Below are positions 53,401 through 64,000 of a stretch of 64,000 nucleotides of DNA, piece after piece; positions within the stretch are counted from its first letter, which is position 1; the number at the start of each line of letters is the position of its first letter. This DNA comes from Numida meleagris (lineage: Eukaryota > Chordata > Aves > Galliformes > Numididae): positions 14,012,995-14,076,994 of the forward strand of contig NC_034412.1 of the NCBI RefSeq assembly GCF_002078875.1, read 5' to 3'. Made by a program: the position numbers and the translations under genes. The notes beneath the pieces are model-generated. The model had not been told where the DNA came from. It searched no databases and was given only the letters and a program-made list of their open reading frames with translations.

Positions 53401-56400
53401 TTCCTTTCCCAAGAGTAGGAAGAGATAATATAAACTCTCATCCAACAGAGAGCAGGAAACTTGGATTTGTGCCAAGGATTTTTATCTGTCTTTAGTAATA
53501 CAAGCCTAATGAATGAGAAACTTCATAAGTGCTCCGTAGGCTGTTCCTTTAAGATAGAGCTAATGTCAACTTTAGCGTGCTTGGTTTCCTCACATTATTT
53601 ATGTGTATACAACAGTTGACCAATATCACTAAGAGTAAAGTAATCTACTCCTATTGCCATGAAAATGGGGGGTTCAACATGTGTGTGTGCATGTTTCTTT
53701 AGACAGGCACAGCTGAAGACACATTACTGAGCTACATCAAGTTTTAACACCCACAATGGCTGTTCTGTGTATCTCTAGATATAAATCTCTGGAGAGATCC
53801 AACAGATATCTCAAATATTCTGCCTTTGTAGCCATTTACCTGAAGAGTAAGTCTTGCGTGATCTGGCCTACCAGTCCTTCCCAATATATGAAAGTGGGGA
53901 AGCATTTCAAAACGCTGAGCACCTCAGGCCTTCACCCTTACAGTAGTAGATTTCAATTTCCTTCTTCTAAAGCCAGTTATTTTTTTAACTCCACTTTCTA
54001 TGACATATTTCTCATCTGAGAGATGTTGAGGAGCTCAAGAAGGAAGCCCTCTCCCAAAACCCCTTCTGTATTCCATCCACCAGATAGCAATCCTTCCCTG
54101 CTTAACAAGAAAAACTAAATATTCTTGGCAGGCTCTTTTCCTAAAGGGCAGGCTGATGAAGAGACTGGGGGAAAACCTGGAAGGTCTTTGACATATTGAG
54201 CAACATACTCTTAGTAAGAATGATTTAAGATTGTTACAATTGTAATTGACAGTAATTCTGGAGGACAAGTTGTGACTTGTAAAACCTATGCTGACCTAAT
54301 ATATAAAGTATTTCTTGTTTGTTTAGAAAAGTGGGAAAATGTCATGAAGAATAATAATAACAAAACTTATGTCATTCTCTATGGAATATGAAAAGTTTGA
54401 TTGGTTGACTTTTTGCAAGGTTGTTAAATGAGATTTTTTCTTTTCTTCTTTGGCAACTTTCCCTGCTTTTTCTCTAAGGCCACCCTCTCCCCACCTCATT
54501 CTCAGCTTTTGAAAAAAATGTAGAAATAAATGAACAATCATGTCTTTTTGTTTGTTTAGGGAAAAACACCTCTTTCTTTCACCAAACAAAGAAAAAAATT
54601 GAGGAAAAATTGCTTTAAGGTAAAGGCAAGTGTTTAAAAGATGTAAAGAGGCCTATATTTATTTATGTGGTATAGAATAGATTTATAATCTTTTCAATAC
54701 TAATTTATAGTACAAACACTTGAGGGAAATGTCTATACTGAGCTGTACAGTGCAAGGCTACATGACAGCACGCAAAGGGCTGCAGTTGCTTGAGCCATTG
54801 CTCTACCCACAGAGGTAGAGAACATACCAGCCACGGCTCTATGTGGTAAACAAATGAAAGCCCAACTCTTTCTCCCTGTTATGTTTCATATATCAGAAAC
54901 TCACACATGAAAATACAACGATTAGGAATCTAGCATGCTCCCGGATTACTGAGCTAACAGTAGCTCATCCGAGCAGCATGTTTTACATAGCTTTCATATC
55001 TACAAGGCACTGGCAAGCTATCAAAATAACACCAGCAGAGCAGCCGAGCACTATGCAAAGCAGACTTTCAGAGAACTGCACTTCTGTCAGCTATATTGCG
55101 AAGACCTTGTGTTAGAACAGAGCCTTTCTTTTCTCACTGTTTTAGATTTGACCAGAATATTTTTATGACGTGTGATTTGACAACGTTGGTTAAGCAGCAC
55201 TAACTGCTTCCAGTCTACACAGTCTTGCTGATAGTTGTCCTAATACATGCAAACACTTGGAAGAAACTATGTGCAAACACGATATAGCAGTAAAAATAAG
55301 ACTGAGGGTTTCCTAATGTTAAACATACCAAGGGATTTCAGAGTACCTCACAGTAGTATATGTCCACAAGTTTAATTTCAAATATAGCACTATTTCTATG
55401 TCCTGGACATGACAACTCTATCTTTTTTCACTATTACTTTATTGTAGATGCAGCTTTTTCTTTTTATTTTTAACTTCTTCTTAGCTAAATTAATATTGTT
55501 GGGGAAGAACCATGGTTGATCTACACTGACAAGGCTCACAAAATGTAATACTATGAATGACGCAGGATTGTAGCATTATTTATTGAACAAAGGACTGTTA
55601 AGATATTTGGTGATACTCAAGCAAATGGTTAGGCGGTCATTGTGAAGCAGAGGGCTTGGTTCTGTGAGACACTGCAGCTTTGGGAGCTATTTAGACTCAT
55701 TTGTAATGTGTGTAGAATAAATATCATCTGTGTGAATGGTGAGTGTGAAATGTTAAAGATTTACACCTACTTCATATTCATGCTGTACTCCTTTAAGTAA
55801 TTATAGAGATGAACAGAACTGGCTAGACAGTATTCTTATGGTTAGCATTTGTAGAGAGCAAGCCTAGAAAGCTTAGTTTCCCCTTGTCTTCACAGCCACT
55901 GCAAAGGAATTCAAAGCAGAGATAAGGTACTGCCAGTCTTTTCTGAAAGATGACTTTTCATGAAAGATGACTATGCTCCAGTGTAAATGAGATTAAGCCC
56001 AAAGGAGAAACAGACTGACAGGGAATATAAGGGTCTCACCTGTTTTCTTGCTTTTAATTCTGGTAAAGAAAATGAGGTAGTAGTAGCAACTAAGTCTGCA
56101 GCAGTCTCAGTGCTTACTCTTTCGTCTTTTCTATGAACATAATTGTTAAAAGCTCAAGGATGACTCCTCTCTCTGAGGGTTAGAAAGGAGTCTTTCAGAT
56201 TTTGGACAAAAAGGGCTTAGATGTGCTCCAAATCTCCCTCTGCAGCCACAGATTTCATGGCTGATCGGTTCACCTGCATGGGTGCTTCTTAACACTACTC
56301 CAGAATTTAAATTCAAAATGTTTGCGTTTTCTATATGCATAATGTGTATGCCTAATATATTCAAATGCATTTCAAGTTTAGAAAGCCAAATAATTCATTT

Positions 56401-57134
56401 AATCTTGACCTGACCATCCTCCACCTATAGCCATTCACTCACTAGCCACCAAAACACAGGGATAAATCCATTTAACTCACAAGCCTAGTTCTCCGATCTT
56501 TTAATTAGTATCCAGTTTTAGGTCACAGTGAGCAGGGAACAAAATGAATAAATCATTATCTTTACTCCATGCTTCATCTGGTCGCCCCTGCTGGTGCCTA
56601 CTTTCTTCAGTGTATTATTGAAGCAAACGTACTTCAACTTTGTGTAATGTCAGAGAAGACGGCCCACATGTGCTGTAGCTAGCGTGTATGTAGCATGTTG
56701 TCACCAACACAACATCTGTCTGATGACTCAGAGTAGAAGTGGCTCTGTTTGTTCTGTGTTGAAGAGAGAGAAGCACTACTTTGATGTTCTCGCATGCATC
56801 GGAGTACCAGACATATGCACAACAGAGACAACTGCAAGCAGCACAATCTGGTTTCATTTCATTTCATGCATTTTAGGTATTTCCCTAAGTTACACAGCTT
56901 AATTCTCAAAGTAATGAACCATTTTGTGACATCTCTAAATAAAATAATCCTCCCCCTTTCTTTAACACACTGACTGTCAATAGGCTTCATAACGTAATCC
57001 TGCCAAAAATAATGAGGACAAGTTCTGCCCATTTACACAAAAGAAGAAAACTGCTGCAACGTGTCCTGTTTAAACAAGATTTTCAAACCATCTCAAGGGA
57101 GTTTTTAGAAACATAAAGCAAAATAATTAATACA
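47458..57134. other. Long non-coding stretch
   Basis: No gene or repeat family is recognised in 9.7 kb. A minus-strand frame at 47846-48073 reads as a charged, alanine/lysine/glutamate-rich helix-like peptide, but it begins with TTG and is opposed by a 123-codon plus frame that begins with GTG. The frame at 51726-52118 (130 codons) also starts with GTG. Small features are a GT-rich run at 53678-53694 and a tandem duplication at 55938-55972. Confidence 0.65.
55938..55972. repeat. Tandem duplication, period 17
   Basis: TGAAAGATGACT is present at 55944-55955 and 55961-55972, each preceded by a CTTTTC-like segment, so the real unit is about 17 bases with one indel. It has two copies and probably arose by replication slippage. 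Confidence 0.75.
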
Positions 57135-57500
57135 TTGCTAAGGGCTACACAAGAATCTTATTTTTTCTCCAAATGGTATTTGCAGCCGACTCATGAGCTC
57201 ACAGTTCTCAGTTTCCAACTTCACACACCTTTAAGAAATTTAATTTTCTGCAGATGGCTGCACATAGTATTCTTTGAAAATCAGGAGCCTTTCAGGTGTT
57301 TCAAGATGAGCCTCCAGAGATTAAGGCACCACATTCTATTTGTCACTCTACAGAGTGCGAGCCTGAAAGTCCAGCTCAAGGCAGCGGCTATCCAGATGAG
57401 CTGCCAAGCTGCTGCCAATCATTCTGGCCAGGATGCCAGAGCGTGGTGGCTGGGGGACAGAGGACAGGGAGTGAATGCTTTTGGGTCCACGCCTAAGTAG
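57135..57500. other. Open patch on several frames, no gene called
   Basis: A 121-codon frame that begins with TTG overlaps a 66-codon frame at 57296-57496 and, at its end, a minus frame. The second half (57340-57500) is GC-richer. No domain is recognised, and shared openness argues for composition rather than coding. Confidence 0.45.
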
Positions 57501-58514
57501 ATTAGGGTGAAGAAGAGCCTCCTGCTAGTTAAGCATGGAGATACAGCCTCCAGGGAGGAGACAGAACCAGCAGGGAGCAAAGCTTGCCAAAGATGGTTTC
57601 TAGCAGCCAGTTCAGAAATCATCTGTGATTTTTAACAACCAGTTGTGCTGAAATGTGCTCCAGCAGAGTCCTGCAGCTAGTTATGTTATAATGGAAAGAG
57701 CCTGTAGCCAGTTTACAATCTGACTGCCTAAGAGGAACAGAAATTAGAGGGGATACAGCCACTACACGCAATATGCCAGCTTGGACACTGCTCACAGAGG
57801 CATTCAGCACAGAGCTGTCCTCTTTGGAGGAAGCAGTAGAAGTGTGCTTCAGTCTGGGGTGCAGTCTTCAGCAACAGGGCAAATGGAACCCTAAGGATTG
57901 CAGAGTCAGCTAAATTAAAATGTCATCTTCCTGCAACAGTGTTCCTGCAGTCATAGCCTGCTCATCATCTCTATGAAGAGTTTTTACTGCTGTTTGTGTA
58001 ATAACATCCCCTCCCGAAATGGTGTTTCTTAAACTTGCACCATATTTCATTAGCTCCTGCCATTTCCCATCACAATCTCTTTGAATTGCAGAATGTTATT
58101 CAATTTAGTTACTATTTGGATTTCTTCCAGAGCTGTATGGCTGTGAGAATGGCACAGAAAATAACAACATTGGCCTGTATTATTTTCGACAGCTCCCTTT
58201 GTTGTTTTCTGATGATGATAAATGTGTGGTGAGATAGCTGAGAATGTAATCAACAGCGCTGATTTGGTATTCACCTATATTTCGCTACAGTATATCTTTT
58301 GCAATTTGAGTAGTCCATGTCCTTTTATGTTCTTCACACTGCAGATGCTGCTATTATAAAGGCAATTTTTTTCTCATCAAAACCAAAGTGCATCAAAAAA
58401 AACTTCCGTGCAAGTCCAGAGTGGAACAGAAGACAAGTTTTAGCCCCATTTTTTCCTCAGGAATTTTCAACAGTTTCTGAAAAACACCAAAGATGAGCGA
58501 AAAGCAAGATAAAA

Positions 58515-58560
58515 CAATAACATACTCCAGTATGTTCCACAATAGCAATAACATACTCCA
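58515..58560. repeat. 15-bp direct repeat with embedded palindrome
   Basis: CAATAACATACTCCA occurs at 58515-58529 and 58546-58560. The first copy overlaps an inverted repeat ACATACT-CC-AGTATGT (58520-58535). It is a small local rearrangement; the palindrome may have promoted template slippage. Confidence 0.78.
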
Positions 58561-60059
58561 TTGGGAATTACTGATTTCTCAGCAGAGTGCAACGTAAACT
58601 TTATAAATTGAACTTTTCATTGTATGTCTATAATATTGTAGCTTAAACTGTGCAACTACAGCATCTCTAGTTTATTATGATATAGAAAATGCTTATCACT
58701 TATCACTATCTTTATTCTGGTAGTTTTCACGATGTCTACCAATACAAGGAGATTTCTGATAGCTGTGTGATATATAGGACTGTCCAAACAATTTACGTGG
58801 ATTTGGTTGGATCGAAGGCTTCCACATCACCTTAAAGTTCATCCCTGGCTTTACAAGCAGTTGATCACAGCCCAGATATTTGTCTGGTTTATGTAAGCAA
58901 TTCCCTGACAAAACCTTATCCCAATTCTGCAATAGATTCAAAACTGAAATCCCTCCTTTAATTAATCAGTTAAGTGCATAACTTGATTTTAATTTTGGTC
59001 TCAGCTTGTCTTCCCTCTTTCTGCCTGTAGCTTAGAAAGTTAAATCTATTACTGTGAAATTAAACAGTACAGAGACTGAAATTGGGAAGCAAAAAAACTA
59101 TATGGAGAGGCACGCTAAAAAAAACACCCGTCCCATGGCACTTCTGACAGGACCGTGCCACTTGGTTTGTGGCCTCAGGTTCTGAGCACTGCCTTGCTGC
59201 AGCAGCATGGACGGCAAGGGCTGCATTTTCCATAACATCACTAGACCAGCTGCAGAGAAAATTCAACAATAAAATTCAAATTATGTTTGTCATAAGCTTC
59301 TGCTCTTTCTTCGCTATATTTGTGTACATGAAGTGTAATATACTAGCGAGAATGTCCCCTGACATGGAGCTGATTTTTATATCTGTTAAATTTACCACTA
59401 GCTTTACAGATGCCACAATCTCTTTTATTCCAGCTCTAGCAATTATAACGTAATCTGTGCTAACACTGCAGATTACTAGGGCAATTTTGAAGATAAATGA
59501 TCACATCTCCATTTCCATCTGCTGGTCCAATCACGAAAATTGTGAGAATAAAATCTATCCCTTATATTGGTGCATTTTGGTGCATGTCTGGCAGTCTCCT
59601 GAGTCAGCTGCACTGGGCCAAGCTAAGAGCAATTCTCATGAAGATATGAAGAAAGCTCCCAGTTCCCCACCGGCTTTTATCTTCATTTTAACAACATTAC
59701 AAAGGTCTACATACTTCTCTTTTTCCATCCTTTTTCCAGGCTCCTGGTCATGAGCAACATACACTTTTTCAGCTTAATAGAAGACTTCTCTAGATGTGAA
59801 TTTGGCACGTTTCTGTTCCTACAAATGCCATAATTACATGCTCTGGTCAGAGTCCTTGGCCAAGCTGTAGCCACAGGCAATTTGTATCATCCAAGCACAG
59901 TGATACACTCAGGGCACTCCTTCGCACCTGGTTTTGTTGATCTAGACTATACCAACCCAGAAGCCTACTTGCCCATATTTGACAAAAGAAATTTGTTCAG
60001 AACATGCTTAGATGTCAGTTGATTTTAGAGCACACAATAAGAAGCCAAAATGAAACAAA

Positions 60060-60260
60060 TCTCCCTGCCAAATTGAACAATTTTCTCTCCTCTCCTCCTC
60101 CTCCCTCCCGCCCAAAAAGCCCATCTGATGATTTTTCAAGAAAATTAGATTTGCAAATCTCCTAATCATAATGATATCAGTCCATACAAAACGACGTAGA
60201 TATTGCTGATGTCATCAGGTGCAAAGATTCATGCTGTTGAAATGTGTTTCGATTCAGTGA
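60060..60260. promoter_or_regulatory. Candidate regulatory element with octamer-like palindrome (inferred)
   Basis: Within 200 bases there are a CT-rich stretch ending in CCCTCCCGCCC (60084-60112), a 14-base perfect palindrome AGATTTGCAAATCT (60147-60160) whose ATTTGCAAAT core matches POU/octamer sites on both strands, homeodomain-like CTAATC and ATCATAATGAT just after it, and a CREB/ATF-like TGATGTCATCA further on. It has no repeats and no frame. The clustering is suggestive of an enhancer; activity and conservation are not shown. Confidence 0.3.
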
Positions 60261-62506
60261 TTAGAAAACAAAAATATTTGGGGGAAAATCAAACTAGAAA
60301 AACAACACCACTGTATTTTCAAGGGAATTATTTGCAGAACATTTCTACTAGTAATTATTTTTTGTTCTGGTTTGCAGCGCTTCTGCTTCTGGCATCTCAT
60401 CTCCTTCACAGCAGCCAGCAATTGAATTAGAATCATTGCTGAACAGCAAGAAAATCTGTCATAGAAGTCATGGTGACAGACAACTTTGTTCTGTTCTCAT
60501 TTTTATTTTCTCTTTCTTGTATTTACATCTGAAAGTTCACACCTAAAAGTGAGCAGAAACAGACACAAATCTTATTTGTCTGCCCTTCCTCTCCTTTGTC
60601 CTGCTTTTGTCTTTAATAGAGCTGGTATTCAGCCTCGTGCATTGGGAGGAAATAGCCAGCTACCCGTCCATACTACCTACTGTGTCTGGCAGCATATCAA
60701 AAATGTACCTTTTCTCCAGCATACTGCAGTAGTGGTGCATGTCTCCCAGAATCATCCTGAATGACTAACAAGAGTAAAAGATGATCAGATTCTTCCCATA
60801 CAAATACTGGATGTCGCTGTTTTTGTATATGGCACTGTGCTCCCTGGTAATGACATCACAGCACAAGAGCATCTGCATCTACCGTCTGAAGATCAATCTA
60901 TTAAAGCTGCCTTGTGATGAAAACCACTGCATATAATGTAAGCCGCTGTGGTTTCTTTCCCCCCTTGGACAAATCTAGTCTTTTACTACATAACTCAGTT
61001 TGTATAATGCTTTCACAGGCACAAACAGGCACTGAGCACTCCGCAATGCTGAGAGCTAACAGAAGCTGAAAAAAAGGGTTTTTTTCCACTCTCATGATTT
61101 TGTATACCCTGAGATCATAGCAATATTGAAAAACATAAAGGTGAGAGAAATGGACAAAGAATTTGTGAAGAAAATGCATTTCCTCGTATTAAACCCTGCA
61201 AAACATAAGGACTAGTGAAGACTACCTCCAGAGAGAAGCACCCTTTCTAGCTGATTAGCAGAAGAAAACTGCAGATAGCAAATCTGACACAGCTCATATC
61301 TACCAGAGAGAATATTTACAAATAAATTAACTCCGTCCAAATCTAAAGAACAAAAAATTTCTGCTAAGAACTACTTACATGGAAATTAACGTGTCCCGTT
61401 TTCTCTATGAAACATGCTTACAGAGGACCATTCAGCGGCATCACTGATGAAGCCAACTTATAATTAATTCACCAATGTCTTTTAATCTGTGGGACCTCAG
61501 ATGAAAGCACTGCTGCGGAACAAGCAATGGATCCCTCTGTGGTGAGGTAGATCTGGCTCATGATACGTCCCACAGGTGCTTCTGGGGAAGCAAACCTTTG
61601 TGGGCTGGTGACTTGTTTTGACATACAGCACAGTACAGATCACACAGTGGCCTCAACTTCACAGCTCTGCACATATGAATAATGCGGAGCTGTGCTGTCA
61701 GACACAGGAACGAGCTCTGTCATTGCTGATGCCAGAGGATAAAAACTTCCACGCCAAAACTCCACATTTGTTTTGTGGCCACTTTTAGGAAGAGTTTTCT
61801 TCCCATTTCTGTCCTTCTTCCACAGAATTAAGATCATTATTGCATATTGATGGTAGAAAAGAAAGGAGCCCAATGTGCTCCCTATCCTTACAGAACCACA
61901 GAAAGCATTTCTCATAATCCATACCAAGTTTATTAAAGAAAATGAAAAAGAGATCTAGAGATCTGAAACCCAGGCCAAAATCCATATAAACTGGTAGAGC
62001 ACAATAAGTTACAGTATATGAGCAGTGCTCATATGCATCTATTTGGCCACTGTTTGGACATAGTTACTCAATTTGTTTGCTCAGAGGCAACCCACACCTC
62101 TTAGCTATCTGGCTTGGGTGCTACAGCTTTGCACACACGAGAGCTACTCAGTACCAACAGAAAGCAAATACACATTCTTGCAGCAGAAGTGAAAAGTTAC
62201 CACAGCAAACTTCTCCATGGTGAGGAATCTGTTCTTCCTCAGTAGAAAGCAAGGTTCACTGAGGGAAATAAAATGTTTGTTCCTTCAGGAACAGTGCTCA
62301 AATGCAGAGACATACTCTTTCTCATAACAGCTTCTCAAAGCACACTGAATGCACTTGCTTTGTGTAGTCACTTTTTACACACTCCCATGATATAACGTGC
62401 ATCAGGCTCATTACTGACGCCTATTCATGTCAGTGGTAACTTTGGACAGAAGGCAGCATTCTGCAGCATTAAGATAACCACTAGCCTTGCTGATATGTCA
62501 GATAAT

Positions 62507-62530
62507 GGGGGAAAAGGGAGGGGAGGGGGG
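62507..62530 (+). repeat. G-quadruplex motif
   Basis: G5 (62507-62511), G3 (62516-62518), G4 (62520-62523) and G6 (62525-62530) are joined by loops of 4, 1 and 1 bases. It is the second clean quadruplex motif on the + strand. No promoter is recognised nearby. Confidence 0.8.
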
Positions 62531-64000
62531 AAGAGTGACATGGGCTTTGAGCATGTGGTCCAGTGTGTCATCTCTTTGAGGATCAATTTTAAAGCTAGAG
62601 CAATCCAATACCAAAATTTTTCCTACTTTACTATCTCTGTTTACATGCTTTTAAGCTACATAGCATGCGTACAGTGTTCATGTTTAAAGTCCAGGACACC
62701 AGTATGCCATCCAACTTTAATAATAATCTGTCCTTTTCACTTTTAAGTCACAACATTGAAGAGTATTGCCAGATGAGTATTGAAAGGGGGTTGCACTCGC
62801 ATACCATTTTTTTCACTTGGTTTTGTTTAACACATCAATGTCTTTACAATGCAGAGAAGCCACTGCTGAGAAATAGCTGGCCCATGAGACTGGAAAGGTG
62901 ATCTGAAGGCTTGCTCTGCTGGGTCACTCACTATGTATCCGGCTTACGTCTCTGGTTGACAGTAAATTAAAGTTATTGCCATCTGACAGGTGTGCAGCAG
63001 CCTATGTAAAATGAGTTGGCGTGTTGAGCATTGCTGTTTGTAGGCAGGTGTCCCCAGCAGACACACACACTTCCAGCACTCACTCTGACATTCCCAGGAC
63101 TGAGGGGTGGGGGAGGGACTTCCCCAGCTGCAGAGCACAGTCCTTTTGCTCTTACAGGTGGTCCTTCTGCTTCCTTGTCAAAGCGTGTGGGCAACATCAC
63201 AGAGGAAAACAGAGAGCTTCCTACCATGTGGTGGTACTCCTTAGAGAGCACCTTCACATCCTCAGCCAGCAGCCAGGGATGTGCTCTAAGAACTTAGCAT
63301 CTAAATTTACAAAAATAAACATTGATAGTACATTATGCAAATATTGTACGTTATCCTGACAATCCTAACAGAACAATATATGAAAAATCTAAATCATTGA
63401 TTAATTATGGGAGGTGATTCTGCCTGATTTAAGTACTGGAGTGGCAAACAGCACTCTGCTGCAAGGAGCTGAGACTGCTTTTTACATGCTCCCTGTGGGA
63501 AGCTGGATGCCTTCAAAGGAGTCAGAAGGGAAAAATGCAGGAGGCATTCTGGCTCTGCTTCTTACTCTGCTGTGGCCAGCAGCACCAGGAGGATTTGTTT
63601 GTAAGGAAAGAAAAGGAATCCCAATGCGATCAGATGAAAACAGCAGAAAAATCCTACCAAAAGACGATAAAGGGGAAAACTGTTGACTTATTCAAACTTC
63701 TAGAAATCCACACCACGTATATTATCACATTGTCATAGAAGTAAGCGATGTTTCCTCACTTCAAATTATTTGCTTTGTCCCCATTCCTTTTTATTAAGGT
63801 AAATGCTTTCTACATTTTCAGTGTAAGACCCAGGGGACATTAAATAACAACAAAATAAGATATTGTCTGAAAACTCAGTGCTGTCATTATGATAGAGATT
63901 GTAATAGAATCCAGGAAAGTAAATTCATATAATGAGAGCATGTTTGGATAATAAGAGAATAGCACTATTTAAAAAAAAAAAAAGAGTGAAAGAAAATAAA
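62531..64000. other. Non-coding DNA to the window edge
   Basis: Frames at 62973-63257 (-), 63021-63359 (+), 63031-63297 (+) and 63414-63686 (+) overlap each other on both strands in slightly GC-richer DNA and resemble no known protein. A short CA run lies near 63061, and an A13 run at 63971-63983 is followed by A-rich sequence to the end. Confidence 0.62.
63971..63983 (+). repeat. A13 homopolymer at window edge
   Basis: Thirteen A bases after TATTT. The window ends 17 bases later, so a flanking duplication cannot be tested. Confidence 0.9.

Larger units (their letters stand above)
57501..62506. other. Non-coding DNA, no gene seen
   Basis: Frames are under 100 codons with no recognisable family; a 94-codon plus frame at 59169-59453 has hydrophobic stretches but no context. 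A 15-base direct repeat lies at 58515-58529 and 58546-58560. The most structured part is the 60.06-60.26 kb segment, listed separately. Confidence 0.65.

Noticed and set aside
56073..56083. TGAGGTAGTAG, the let-7 seed region
   Set aside because: The remaining let-7 bases do not match and no foldback of precursor size is evident.

Overview
This 64 kb window looks like non-coding nuclear DNA from a bird. It is AT-rich and CpG-poor. The evidence for a bird is its interspersed repeats. Three fragments of CR1, the dominant avian/reptilian LINE, are present: about 1.07 kb at 35298-36370, a 3'-end piece at 6388-6550 and a scrap at 8776-8830. A complete solo LTR at 15364-15881 closely resembles an endogenous-retrovirus LTR that is very common in bird genomes. 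I cannot name the species, chromosome or neighbouring genes.

I recognise no protein-coding exon, rRNA, tRNA, snRNA, microRNA, CpG island or CRISPR array. The longest open frames that begin with ATG are 121 codons (22731-23096 and 46744-47109). The longest frame of any kind is 131 codons (10115-10510) and begins with GTG. These lengths are what chance gives in 64 kb at this composition, none matches a family I know, and several are open on both strands at once. The window is therefore best read as a gene desert or the inside of a very large intron.

Layout: 1-6387 is plain AT-rich DNA with one possible poly(A)-ended insertion (648-2505). 6388-8865 holds the two small CR1 remnants. 12300-13250 is a homeodomain-motif-rich stretch that reads like a conserved non-coding element. 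13251-13742 is a GC-richer block that ends in an A tract and is flanked by an imperfect direct repeat, the signature of a poly(A) retrocopy, which is rare in birds. 15359-15886 is the solo LTR with an intact 5-bp target-site duplication. 16-35 kb is featureless apart from small GC-rich patches and homopolymers. 35298-36370 is the long CR1. 36-64 kb is again non-coding, with two strong G-quadruplex motifs (42530-42557 and 62507-62530), a short GC-rich block (47092-47457) and a regulatory-looking segment around 60.06-60.26 kb centred on a 14-bp palindrome that contains an octamer-like core.

No system of interacting genes is present. The observations most worth following up are the candidate retrocopy, the LTR boundaries with their duplication, and the two candidate conserved elements.
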